Source: Mastigamoeba balamuthi
Lineage: Eukaryota > Evosea > Mastigamoebida > Mastigamoebidae
Assembly (NCBI GenBank): GCA_902651635.1
Contig: CACRSC010000075.1
Coordinates: 598,244 to 662,243, forward strand
Length of the DNA: 64,000 nt
Direction: 5' to 3'
A program made the translations under genes and the position numbers. Below the pieces are notes generated by a model. It made no database searches, had not been told where the DNA came from, and saw only the letters and a program-made list of their open reading frames with translations. Below, in pieces: positions 1-11,535 of the stretch. How positions within the stretch are numbered: position 1 is the first letter of the stretch; the number at the start of each line of letters is the position of its first letter.

Positions 1-1063
1 CTAAGTCAGATTGTCTCATTTTGGTTTATGATCACCGCACCCAGTGGGAAGAACGATAGAAGACAGCAGACCGTTGGTGCCCGTGAGGACCCTGAGCGAG
101 TCGTTGAGGTACGAGGCCGCCCAGGCGTCGTAGTCCGTGCCGTGCGTGACGATGGCGACCTGCCGGAGTACGTCCCAGTCGCGCGAGAGCAGCGAGAGCA
201 CAGCGTCGAGCTCGTCGACCCCCGACGCCCGCACGTTCACCACAAACGGCAACTGTTCCTTGAACCCCGGATATCCTGCAATCGGGGAGAAGCGTGGGAA
301 TGCGTGAGCCTTCTGTGTCTTCGATTCTGCGCTGTTTCTCAAACAACTTATTGCAGGTGCTTGCACGGGCGCCGACACGTCAGAGGCGAGGGAAGCCCCG
401 CGCCTGTGCGGTCGTAGAGGGCGGTGAGGTTGGCGACGGCCCTGAGGTGGTTGCTGGACGAGAGGGAGCCGACGAGCGGCACTCCCGCGGCTCTGAGGTA
501 CTCGACCATCCACTTCTCCGTGTCGCTGGTCCCCGTCGTCGTGGCGATCAGAAACACGCTCTCGTTCTCCACCAGCTGCCTCACGTTCCGCATGAGCTCG
601 TCCTTGGAGAGGGTCGCACAGAGAGCGGTGTCGTGAGTGAGGTGCTGGAGCTGTGAGCCAGAGGACGGGCTGGGGCTGTGTGATAGGAAATCCCAGAGCC
701 CAATCACGCTATCGGGCTCGAGAACCGAACATACTACCGCATCCAGTCCGGTGTTCTCCCACGGCTCGTGGGAGCCCGGGGGCCTCGGGAGCGCACCTCG
801 GTGGAGTGGCTGAGCGGCACGAGCCTCAGGGACAGCGTCGTGATCTGGGCGGACTCGCGTATGGCAGCCGCCAGCCCTTCGGCAGCCCCCCGCTCGATCT
901 GCGAGTCGCCCGCAGAGACGCCGATCGCGATGTCCTGGGCGACCTCGGCAGAGGGTCCGCGGTGCGCACGCGCAGGCTCGGGGCTCAGCCGGGCGCCGGC
1001 GGGCAGAACCGCCAGGAAGAGGGCGCAGAACAGCACAAACTCGGGAGAGAAACAGACGGGCAT
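1..1063 (-). CDS. Receptor pseudokinase family member A (5' part only)
   Basis: This is the amino-terminal part of a receptor of the same family as the three complete genes that follow; the rest lies outside the window. The ATG at 1063 opens a signal peptide (hydrophobic core FVLFCALFLAVL) followed by the start of a PBP1/LivJ-like ligand-binding domain (IAIGVSAGDSQIE). Exon 2 (about 625-404) carries the family motif IATTTGTSDTE and GVPLVGSLSSS. Exon 3 (275 to about 50) carries PFVVNVRASGVDELDAV and LTGTNGLLSSIV. The exon 2/exon 3 intron (403-276) appears to begin with GC rather than GT, because this is the only phase-compatible join that keeps the conserved RTG-YPGF sequence. The role as an extracellular sensor is inferred from the complete paralogs. 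Confidence 0.85.
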
Positions 1064-1080
1064 GGAGAAGGCCGTCTGGC

Positions 1081-1115
1081 ACCGCTAGGGAAGTTAAGCT
1101 TGTGACGTTTTAGGC
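1081..1115 (-). promoter_or_regulatory. Conserved upstream block of receptor gene A
   Basis: This 35-nt block around the core TAAGCTTGTGACG lies 17 nt upstream of the ATG at 1063. It matches 6601-6635 upstream of gene B with about six mismatches. Neither genes C nor D carry an obvious copy. It may be a 5' UTR/promoter element or simply the relic of a recent A/B duplication. Confidence 0.4.
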
Positions 1116-1598
1116 TATTTCTCTGGGGCGGCGTCGGTGGCAGAGTTCGGCGAGTTACAGGGCGCCAAAACCCGCTGCCCTTGCATTCGAGCCGATGGTG
1201 CTCCGGGATGAGAGGACTCTCTCGGCGGCTTTGATTGTCCAGCTGCTCTGAATGGCCCCTGGCGGCTCTCTTGTGACGTGTGCACCGTATCGCCCGAGGC
1301 TGACGTGTCCTCGACAACACTGTGGCGTCACAGAACGCGCCGCAGACGCTCCGCAATCCTTCTGAAGGTCTCCAACGACCCACCGTTACCTTCCCATCCC
1401 CTTCGGTGACGTCGCACTGACGGAATCAGGAACACAATCAAAATGTAAAATTGCTTTTCCCACTGAACTAATTGGGAGTTGAACTTTGTCTGTCACCATA
1501 AGACGAGCTTTCTCAACAACAAAAAAAAAGAGGAAATACTCTCCAAACGAATTCTCAACATCCGCTTGTTGGATGACCGTGATGCGCTCGCTGTGAAG

Positions 1599-1665
1599 CT
1601 CTCTCTCTCTCTGTCTCACGCACTCGCTCTCTCTCTCACTCGCTCACTTACTCACTCTAGGAGGG
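1599..1665. repeat. CT-rich simple repeat
   Basis: A low-complexity tract of CT and CTCA units in the intergenic space downstream of gene B. No coding or regulatory role can be read from it. Confidence 0.8.
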
Positions 1666-1915
1666 AGACAGATACGGAAGCGGTTTGTTCCAAGAGCCTC
1701 AGTGCCAAGTGAGAATGACGGGCAGCCCGGATGGAGACTGGAATGCTACGAAAGAGACCAGCAGGCCGGCCCAGAACGAACGACAAAGGCTGCAGTCCTC
1801 AATCGAGAATCCTTGTTGTTCTTACACTGGAGCTGGCTGGGGAGATCAGATCAACTGAAGCAAGACAAAAGACAAAACACAAGAGAAGGCAACCGCCATT
1901 CACAAGTCCAACTCC

Positions 1916-4900
1916 TCACTTCTCAGACGCCGCGAACTGCGCGAGCCCGGGCTCGGGCTTCTGGGGCACCTGCAAGGCGACGCAGTCCATCTTGAAGGGC
2001 ATGATCGACACCATGGACGCGGCCATGTCGTCGCCCGAGTCCACGGCCTGCTTGGCGGGCGACTTGCCCTCGCTGTTGCTCGAGTGCTGCGAGTACATCC
2101 CCGCCGCGTTGGAGCTCCCGACCGACTGGATCAGCTCCTGGGGGATGTCGAACTCCCCGAGCGACTGCGAGGCACGTTAGGGCTGGCCACAGGAGGGGTG
2201 GGGAGTCGAGGGGCTCACGCTGAAGGTCGTCGACCAGCTGCGGAGGATCTGGAAGATCGAGGGGCGCCTCTCGGGCTGCGTGTTCCAGCACCTGTCCATC
2301 AGGTCCGCCGCCGCTGGTGACACGTTGGGCGGGATCTCCGGGGGGCCCAGCTGGACCATCTGCACGTCGATCCCGTTGTCGTTGTTCACGCCCATCATCG
2401 GAGACGGCATCGGGGTCGCAGTGGCTGCGGAGGAGGTCTGGGCCGAGTTCTGGCTCTCGAGGGCTGACATGGAGGTGCACGAGGACTGGGTCATCTCTGG
2501 GGGCGCGATGAGCTCCCAGAGGACGATGCCGAAGGCGTAGACGTCGGTCGCCGGAGTCAGGAACGTGCCAGCGATGACCTCTGGCGGCTGCCACGCTGCC
2601 CTCTTCAGCGACTTGCTGTTGCTGCCAGTCGACGAGAAGGCGCCCCTCTTGTTGCTGAACCAGAAGTCCGACACCTTCACCGTTCCTTTTCCGTCGATCT
2701 GCATACCGGTGCGTTACGAGGGACAGACACGGGCAAATAAGCGTACGAGGAGGTTGTGCGTGCAGATGCTGCCGTGTACGATGGGCGGCTTGCACGAGTG
2801 TAGGTACGCAATCCCCTTGAGCACATCCTGTGGGCCAAAAGTCAAGCACCCGCCCACAGCGCGAGAGATGGATGTGGAACTTACAAACGCCATTGCTACG
2901 AGCGAGTACACAGAGGCATTCCGCTTCTCCTTCCTGAGGTAGTCAGCGAGGGTGCCGCCCTCCATGTACTCTGTGACGACGAGGATGTCGGTGCTCGTTT
3001 CGCAGTAGCCCATGAGCATGAGGAGGTTGGGGTGGTGGTGCTTGTGCAGCAGCAGCACATCCTCCTTGACCAGCCGCTGGTCCTCCTTGGGCGTCGCCTT
3101 CTTGCTGATGACCCGAACAGCGACGGCAGTGCCGTGCCAGTCGGCCATGTACATCGACCCAAACCTTCCCTGCCCGAGGCACTGCCCCAGCTCGATATCC
3201 CCCTTGCGGATGTTGAAGAACTCCACTGTCCTTTTCTGCAACAGGAGGTCAGACTCAGTAGTTCAGTTCGGGCGTTGTTTCTGCTCACGGCTCTCCAAAT
3301 GACCACGATGAGGACGAAAAGACAGAGCACAGCTCCGCCCCCGAGTCCGATGGCGAGGCCCAGGATCAGGCCGGTGTCGTCCTGGGAGTTCTTCTCGGGA
3401 ATGTAGGTGAACCACCAGCCGCAGCTGCCGACGTTGAAGGAGGTCTCGATTGTCTGGGACTGGAGGCCTCTGAGGATGAACACCGTGTTGGAGCCCTGGT
3501 TGCAGCAGTCCTCCGGGTTGCTGCTGCACTGGTCCCTGAAGGGCCCGAACTGGTAGCCCTCGACGGTGAACGTGCCCCTCTCGTAGATGGCGTCGAGGAT
3601 GTTGTCCGCCGTCGGGTTCTTGTGCACGTTGCCGCCCTTGGCCATGTCGATGGCCTGCGAGAGGAACTTGCCGACCAGGAATCCCATGAACGACTTGGAC
3701 GTCGTGACTTCTGACGAGACCCACGTGGCGTAGTCCTTGCGCAGGGACGAGGTCGACGCGAAGAAGGTCATCGGGGGGTAGATGCTGAGCGTGAAGGTGG
3801 ACCGCGACACCGTCGAGTTGGCGTAGTAGATGTGTGTAGACACGACCTGCGAGTTGAGCAGGCGCGTCGTGGTCGAGTCGGGCGTGCTGTCGGCGTCGAA
3901 AGTCCCTCCGAGTATCAGGAACGCGTCAAACTCTGTGTCGTGCTTCTGGATGAACTCCTCTGCCGTCTGGTTGATGACATGCACTTGCAGGGCCTGCGAC
4001 ATCCATCCATGAGGTCCCGCAGGCAGCAGCGCCCCTCAAACGGGCAACCAAGCGTCCGTACGTTTGACGTGTTGATCTGCCTGAGCCCCGCGATGCACTG
4101 GTCCGTGTAGGTGCTGTTGTCGTTCCTGATTATGGCCACCTTGGTGACGCTCCTGTTCATGAAGAACATGTACGCGGCCTTCATCTCGTCAAAGGCCGAG
4201 GGGAAGAGGTTGATGACCCGCCTGAGCGATAGGGCCCCCTGTGAGAAAGGACGCTGCGGGCGGGGGCGGGTGACGGCCGCTCACCTTTTGAAGGGGCGGA
4301 TGAAGTCCGACTGCACGGGCATCGGGGCGATGGTGGCGAATCTGTCGAACAGGTCGATGTCGGTCCACTTGAGCAGCTCCGGGGTGACAACAGCGACGAC
4401 GTTGCCGTCGGCCAGGTCCTTGGCGGACTTGGTGATGTTGGCCGTGAGCATCGACCGGAGCAGCATGCTGCTGGCCCCCTCGGAGTTGTGGTCGTTGAGG
4501 GCACCCAGCAGCCCCGGCCGCACCTCCAGCTCCACGCCGTTGGCCTTGTCGTCGAACGAGCCCACCACGGTGACCTCGCCGCCCGAGGACCAGTCGGGGG
4601 CCATGCAGTCGGCGAACTTGAGTGTCACGCCCGGCACAGGAATCTGCGTGTCGGTGGACGAGTCGTAGATGGTATTAAAGACCTCGTGGACGCCCTGGTT
4701 GCACTCGTCCTGCGACGTGCCGACGGCGCCGTAGGGCCCCAGCGTCATGCCCTGCACGTCGAACGTGTGCACGTCGACGAAGACCGTGTGCAGGAACCTC
4801 TGGCGCGTCAGCGGGGCTCCCTGGCGCGCGATGGCCTTCTGGGCGACGTCGTAGATGAACCAGCCCGTCAGGTACCCCTCGAGCGCCGAGTGCGACTTGG

Positions 4901-6571
4901 TCTTGCAGTCCGAGGCGAGGAACCTGCGCAGCAGCGGCATCGCCAGCCAGGGGCTCGTCGCCGAGATGGCGGGGAACGGCACGTTCTGCGTGAAGAACAT
5001 CTGCACGTTGTTGTTGGCCAGCAGCGCCTTGGTGATGGCGCTCATGCGCGTCGAGAGGTCCTCGGCCGAGACCCGCGAGACGAAGAAGACCTTGAGGTTC
5101 CTGCGCTTGCTCAGCGCCAGGCTCGTCATGAACGCCGCCGTCGTGTTGGGCCTCGTGCCCACGATGATCGCCCTCGGCGCCGGCTCCTGGAATAGCTCCT
5201 CGACCTTGGCGTCCATCTCGCGAGCCGTGTAGACGTAGGACCTGCGGTAGGAGGCCAGTCTGCTCCGAGACGCGTGCGGAGAGGGGGAGGGGAGGAACTC
5301 TCTCGCACTCTCTCTCGAGGACGATGGAGGAGAGGAGGCCGTTGGTGCCCGTCAGGACGCGGAGGGAGGCGTTGATGTAGTCGACGGCCCAGGCGTCGTA
5401 CTGCATGGGGTGCGTGACGACGCCGAACTGGCGCAGGACGTCCCAGTCGTGCGAGACGAGCGACAGCACCGCGTCGACCTCGTCGCCCCCGGACGCCCGC
5501 ACGTTGACGACGTACGGCAGCAGCTCCGTGAACCCCGGGTACCCTGGGGTGGGATCGCGCGCCGGTGCCCACGTCAGCAGCGGGTTCTGGGAAGCCCCCG
5601 CGGGCGCTTCTGCGGCTTCGATTCCGCGGACTTTCTCAGAGAAGCGGCTGCCCTCTTTGGGCAACGGCCCCCGGGCGATGCGGAACCCGGCGGGAGGGGC
5701 GTGCCTGTGCGCTCGTAGAGGGCCGTGAGGCCAGCGACGTCGCGGAGGGACATGCTGGCCGAGAGGGAGCCGACGAGCGGCACGCCCGCGGCCCCGAGGT
5801 AGCGGAGCATGCGGGGCTCCGTGTCGCTGGTGCCCGTCGTCGTGGCGACGAGGAACACGCTCTCGTTCTCGACGAGGTGCTCGACGTTGCGCATCAGTTC
5901 CGCCTGCGCGTGTGGGGTGGTGGGGTGGGGATACGCCTGTGGGCTCAGAGGCTGCGGCCCCTCGCTGGGATCGCGCTGGGAGTTTCTCTAGTAGAGCACA
6001 CGCGATAACGCGATCATTCCATTCCGGATGGCTGGGGGGAAAGGAACTGGGGAGGAAAACAAGAAGGGCAGCAGCGCGGCAGGAGGGGGGTGCCCGGGGG
6101 AGGGCGGAATGTCCCTCGCTGGGATCGCTGGGTGTTTCTCTAGCAGAGCACCGCACGATCATTCCATTCCGGTAGCCCGAGGGAAAAAACAGAGGCAGCA
6201 GCGCAGGCAGAAGAGGGGGGAGCGACCCCCAAGCCCTCCCCGAGGGAGCAGCGGACCTCGCTGACGTGGCTGAGGCGCGCCAGGCGCAGGGGGACCTTGG
6301 TCAGCAGCGCGGCCTCGCGGATGGCGGCGTCGAGGCCCTCGGCAGCGCCCTGCTCTGCCATCGTGGACCCCGCGGAGACGCCGACGACAATGTCCTCCTG
6401 GGCCTCTGCTGCTCCCACTGCAGCATGGCCCTCGTATGCTGCTGCTGCTGCTGATGGCAGGGCCTCTGCCGTCGTGGTCGCCACGCCCGCAGCAGCAGCC
6501 CAGGCGCTGGCGACCAGAGCGGCACAGCAGAGAAGGGGGAGGGGAAAACGGTGGTGGGGTGCGGAACGCAT
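1916..6571 (-). CDS. Receptor pseudokinase B: two PBP1 domains, TM, degenerate TKL kinase
   Basis: A predicted single-pass plasma-membrane receptor of about 1,250 residues in ten exons. The ATG at 6571 starts a signal peptide. Extracellular domain 1 (to about 4290) has PBP1/LivJ motifs: VVGVSAG, ATTTGTSDTE, VVNVRASGG, ALEGYLTGWF, LGPYG and CNQG. Domain 2 (about 4590-3420) repeats the same plan, starting VTVVGSFDD and ending FGPF...CCNQGSNTVF. The membrane segment is at about 3370-3300 (LGLAIGLGGGAVLCLF). The kinase domain (3230-2210) keeps the glycine loop GQGRFG and alpha-C Glu. However, the beta-3 Lys is Arg (VAVRVI), HRD is HGS (IVHGSICTHNLLV) and DFG is DFW, so it is predicted to be a pseudokinase. 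The last exon (about 2167-1916) is a conserved tail with IPQELIQSVGS and ALQVPQ. An insert rich in Ser/Thr/Met lies between the kinase C-lobe helices. Ligand unknown. Confidence 0.88.
5960..6172. repeat. Duplicated ~60-bp block within intron 1 of receptor B
   Basis: The block at about 5960-6027 (containing CTCGCTGGGATCGC and CGATCATTCCATTCCGG) recurs at 6112-6172 with small indels, about 150 bp apart. Both copies are in the first intron of gene B, between the signal-peptide exon and exon 2. Confidence 0.75.
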
Positions 6572-7235
6572 CGAGGGGTGTGTGCGTCTGTGTGTGTTGC
6601 ACCGGTAGGGAAACTAAGCTTGTGACGATTATGGCAGCTTTTCTTGGCGCCGCATTCCGCTGAAGACCCGCCGGTTCATTTCGTCCCCAATTCTTGCAGG
6701 AACATCGTGGCATTTGATCACCTGACTCAAATGTGCGGCTCTCTGAATTTCCCGCTGCCCTCCGCCGAAAACCGGACCCACCCTTCCCCTCGCCCCCGCC
6801 GCCAATCGGTTTGGCACACATATTTTTTACCGGTTCTTCCCGATTTCACAGCAGAGAAAAACAACATTTTGCAACAACAGCCAGAAAAGCGTTGGTCGCG
6901 CAGCCCGGTCCTGGCTGCGAGATATGCTTGTTGGTGCGGCATTGACAGCGCTCACAGGGAGTTGCACGCGCCTCTGACAATCTCAGCGAGAATTTGCCCA
7001 AGACTTCGCTCTGTTAAGGCCATTTGCGAGGTCTGTGCCAGCAGATTCTGGAAATTGGCAAAGGGCCCAGGCTTCCAGCTGCTCTTATCCAGACAGCGCT
7101 AGCGAGTGGTGTACGCCCGCAGCGGCTGGTGCAGATTGTGATGCAAGAAGACTGGTATTCTGCCAATCATACAGATCTTCGATTATCAGAAGAAGACAAA
7201 CGAAGAGATGCCCGCACGGGTGCACCGATCCTCAA
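6572..7235. other. Intergenic region between receptor genes B and C
   Basis: About 660 bp, less GC-rich than the exons, without a credible exon. It carries the conserved upstream block of gene B at 6601-6635. Nothing else is identifiable. Confidence 0.6.
6601..6635 (-). promoter_or_regulatory. Conserved upstream block of receptor gene B
   Basis: The counterpart of 1081-1115, sharing the core TAAGCTTGTGACG and lying 29 nt upstream of the ATG at 6571. It is a possible transcription-start or UTR element common to genes A and B. Confidence 0.4.
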
Positions 7236-10200
7236 TCACTCCTTCGACGAGCCGATCTCAGCGAGCTCATGCTGGGGCTCTTGCGGCATCTGGAGCGCAT
7301 CGCAGTCGGGCTGGACCTGCATGATCGACACCATCGACGCAGCGTCCTCCTCGCTCGAGCCTCCTGCTCTGGCGGGCGCCTTCCCGGAGCTTTTGCTCGA
7401 GTGCTGCGAGAACAACCCAGTCCCAGCCACATTGCCGCTTCCCACAGACTGGACCAGGTCCTGCGGGATCTCAAACTCGCCGATCGACTGTGCAGTCGTC
7501 AGTTACTCGAAAAATGAAGTCGATTGCTCAGTGAACTCACGGCGAACGTGATGGACCAGCTGCGCAGTATCTGGAAAATCGAAGGGCGCCTCTCGGGCTG
7601 GGCCTGCCAGCACCGCTCCATCAGGTCTGCCGCCGCAGGGGACACGTTGGGCGGCATCTCCGGAGGCCCCAGCTGCAGATGGAGCGCATCAGCCCCGTTG
7701 TCGTTGTCCGCGGCTCTCCCTGACGACAGAGTCGCAGAGACCTCGGAGGCTGTGCCATTTGCGGACGACTGGGTCATGTCTGGGGGCGCGATGAGCTCCC
7801 AGAGGATAATTCCGAAGGCGTAGACGTCGGTCGCCGGAGTCAGGAACGTGCCGGCGATCACCTCGGGTGGATGCCACGCTGCCCTCTTCAGCGACTTGTT
7901 GCTTCCAGACGACGAGAAGGCGCCCTTCTTGCTGCTGTACCAGAAGTCCGACACCTTCACAGTGCCTTTTCTATCGATCTACGAGGAGCGAATGAGAACT
8001 CGATGGACACCTCGGCTGGCGTCCATACAAAGAGGTTGTGTGAGTTTATGAAGCCGTGGACAATCGGAGGCTTGCACGAGTGCAGGTACGCAATCCCCTT
8101 CAGCACATCCTAGCAGATGCCCAACGTTAGGTTCCTCTTCTCTGGCGCAGCTGCGCACAAAGGCCATTGCGACGAGGATGTACACACTGGCGTACTGCTT
8201 CTCCGCCGACAGGAATTTGGCGAGGGTGCCGCCCTCCATGTACTCTGTGACGACGAGGATGTCGGAGCGGGTCTCGCAGTAGCCCATGAGCATGAGGAGG
8301 TTGGGGTGGTGGTGCTTGTGCAGCAGCAGCACATCCTCCTTGACCAGCCGCTGGTCCTCCTTGGGCGTCGCCTTCTTGTCGATCACCCGCACCGCCACTG
8401 TCGTCCCGTGCCAGTCGGCCACGTACATCGCCCCGAAGCGGCCCTGCCCGAGGCACTGCCCCAGCTCGACGTCCCCCTTGTTGATGTTGAAGAACTCCAC
8501 TGTCCTCTGCGGGTGCAAACGTCAGAACACGTGGCGCTTCTGCTGGCGGTCCTCACGGTTCTCCAAATTGCCACGGCGAGAACAATGGCGGTGAGAACCG
8601 AGAAACCGCCCAGACCGATGGCGAGGCCCAGGATCAGGCCGATGTCGATGCGCGAGGTCTCCCGCTCGGGCGTGTAGGTGAACCACCAGCCGCAGTCGCC
8701 CACGTCGTACCAGGCGGCCACGGACTGGGTCAGGTGCCCCCTGAGGACGAACACCGTGTTGGAGCCCTGGTTGCAGCAGCCCGCCGGGTCGTCGCTGCAC
8801 TCGTCGCGGAAGGGCCCGAACTGGAACCCCTCGACCGTGAACGAGCCCCTGTGGTAGACGGCGTCGACGATGTTGTCGGCCGTGAGGTTCCTGCTGGGGT
8901 CGCCGCCCTTGGCCACGTCGACGACCTGCGAGAGGAACTTGCCGACGAGGAAGCCCATGAACGACGACACGTCGGCGCTCTCGGACGAGACCCACGTGTC
9001 GTAGTCCCTGCGCAGCGCCGATTTGGAGGCGAACCAGGTCGCCGGAGGGAACACGCTGAGCGTGTGCGTGACCTCCGCCGCGGTCGAGTTGGCGACGAAG
9101 CTGCGGGCCGACACGACCTGCGAGTTGAGCAGGCGCAGCGCGGTGGCCTGGGGCACGCTGCTCGCGTCGAACTTGCCCCCGAGAATGAGGAACGCCTCGT
9201 ACTCGTCGTCGTGCTCCTGAACGAACTTCTCTGCAGTGCCCACGAGAGTAGCGGGCTTGTAGGACTGGAAGCAGACGAGTGTGAGACCCGCGCCAAGACC
9301 AAAGACTCGCTGGTCTTACGTGCGAGGAGTTGAGCTTCTTGAGGCCGTCGATGCACGCCCTCGTGTGGGCGCTGTTGTCGTTGCTGACGACGGCCACCCT
9401 CGTGATGCTCCGGTTCTGGAAGAACATGCACGCGGCCATCATCTCGTCGTAGGCCGAGGGGAAGAGGTTGACGACCCTCCTGCGGGCCGCTGTGAGTTCG
9501 CCGGCGTCGCCAAGGGGACGCGGGACCTGCTGAAGGGGCGGACATAGCGCGGGTGCGCGGGCATCGGGGAGATGGTGGCGAAGGTCTCGAACAGCTTGAC
9601 GTCGGGCCACCTGAGCAGCTCCGGGGTGACGACAGCGACGACGTTGCCGCTCTGCAGGTCCCCGGCTGCGCTGCTGACGTTGAGCGCGATGCGCGACCTG
9701 AGCATCATGCTGCTGGCCCCCTCGGAGTTGTGGGCGTTGACGGCCCCCTGGACCCCCGCCCGCACGTGCAGCTCCAGCCCGTTGCTCCGGTCGTCGAACG
9801 AGCCGACCACAGTGACGGCGCCGTCGGTGGACCACTCGGGCGCCGAGCACCCGGCGAACTTGAGCGTCACGCCCCGCACGGGCGTCTGCGTGTCCTTGAC
9901 AGGGTCCCAGCTGGTCACAAAGACCTCGTGGACGCCCTGGTTGCACGCGTCCGCGGGGCTCTGCGGCGGCTCGCCGTCGCCGTAGGGCCCCAGCGACATG
10001 CCCATCACGTTGAACGTCCGCACGTCGGCGAAGACCGTGTGCAGGAACGCCTGCCGAGTGAGCGGGCAGCCGTAGCGGGCGGCGGCCTTCTGGGCGACCA
10101 CGTAGATGAACCAGCCAGTCAGGTACCCCTCGAGGGCCGCGTGCGACCGGAACCTGGCCTCTGAGGCGAGGAACCTGCGCAGCAGCGGCATCGCCAGCCA

Positions 10201-11535
10201 GGGCCTCGCGGTCGTCGTGTTGGGGAACGGCATGTTCTGCGTGAAGTACAGCTGGACGTCGTTGCGCACGAGCAGCGACTTGGCCAGGGGGCTCAGGCGC
10301 ACGGCGAGGTCCTCGGGCGACACCCACGAGGCGAACAGCAGCCGGAGGCCCCTGCGGCCGCTGGCAGCCAGCCGTGCGACGAACTGCGCTGTCGTGTTCG
10401 GGGTCGTCACGATGATCACCGCTCGCGGCTCCGGTGCCCTGAATAGGGCGGCTATGCTCTCGTCGAGCTCCTTTGCTGTGTGCTCGCGTCTAAGGGGCTG
10501 TCTGTGAGCTGCGGGGGTCGCACTGCAGGAGGGAACGAACTTGACGTCGAGGGCGAGCGAGGAGACGAGGCCCGAGGCGCCCGTGAGAGCCCTGATGGAG
10601 CTGTTGACGTAGGAGGCCACCCACTCGTCATAGTCCATCGTGTGCGCGACGAGGGCCACGTGCTGCAGGACGTCCCAGTCGTGCGCCAGCAGCGACAGCA
10701 CCGCGTCGAGCTCGACGACCCCCGACGCCCGCACGTTCACCACAAACGGCAGCTCCTCCGCGAATCCCGGGTACCCTGCGATCGCCAGCGGTGGGTGGGT
10801 GTGTGGGCTGCGTGTGGGAGCCGGTGGGGAACCGAGAGCGTATTCGTGCTATCCGTTCTGGGGCGTTTCTCGAACAACAGCCATTCGGGGGGAGCGGGCA
10901 ACAGAAACGTCGCAGAAGCGCGTGACGCCCGGCCGCAGCACCTTGGCGATCGTAGAGGGCCGTGAGGTTGGCGATGTCTCGGAGGTCCTTGCTGGCCGAG
11001 AGGGTTCCGACGAGCGGCACGCCGCCGGCGTCGCGGAGGAACTGGAGCAGCCGCGGCTGCGTGTCGCTGGTCCCCGTCGTCGTGGCGATCATGAACGCGC
11101 TCCTGTTGCGCACCAGCATCCTCACGTTGCGCATGAGGTCCTCCTGCACGACCGGTGCCGATGCCGTATGGTCAGAGAAGCCCGTAGCTCGCGAATTGAA
11201 CAGAGCGAAGTCGCGACGCGTTGAAGCCTCGCAGATTGTGAGCAAAAATTCAAAGTCAAAATGGGGGGCCGGGGGCTGTGCGACGCCTGGCTGACCTCTG
11301 TGTAGTGGTTGAGCCGCGCCGTGCGCAGGGGCAGGTTGGTCAGCTGGGCTGCCTCGCGCACCGCCACCTCGAGGCCGTCGGCAGCGCTCTGCTCGATCTG
11401 CGAGTCGCCTGCAGAGACCCCGACGACGACGTCCCCGGGCAGAGGCGCTGCGGGGCCCGCGCTGGCGCACAGGGCCGCGCTCACGAGGGCGAGGGCGAGG
11501 GCCGGGGCGTGGGCGGGGGGTGCTGCGCGGCGCAT
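7236..11535 (-). CDS. Receptor pseudokinase C: two PBP1 domains, TM, degenerate TKL kinase
   Basis: The same ten-exon plan as gene B. The chosen ATG at 11535 gives a clean signal peptide (ALALALVSAALCASAG); an earlier in-frame codon at 11664 would bury it. Domain 1 shows VVVGVSAGDSQIEQ, ATTTGTSDTQ, VVNVRASGVVE, ALEGYLTGWF and LGPYG. Domain 2 shows VTVVGSFDD, NAHNSEGASS, VVSNDNSA and FGPF...CCNQGSNTVF. The membrane segment (LILGLAIGLGGFSVL) is at about 8640-8580. The kinase domain (8510-7545) keeps GQGRFG but has VAVRVI (Lys to Arg), IVHGFINSHNLFV (HRD to HGF) and VSDFWYSSKKG (DFG to DFW). The tail (about 7490-7236) has IPQDLVQSVGS and SQHSSKSS. Exon 2 ends with a normal GT donor, unlike the equivalent exon of gene A. 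Confidence 0.88.

Larger units (their letters stand above)
1064..1915. other. Intergenic region between receptor genes A and B
   Basis: No coding exon is evident. It contains a pyrimidine-rich simple repeat of CT dinucleotides at about 1599-1665. At 1081-1115, just upstream of gene A, lies a 35-nt stretch strongly similar to one upstream of gene B (6601-6635). The rest must hold the promoter of A and the 3' end of B. Confidence 0.6.
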
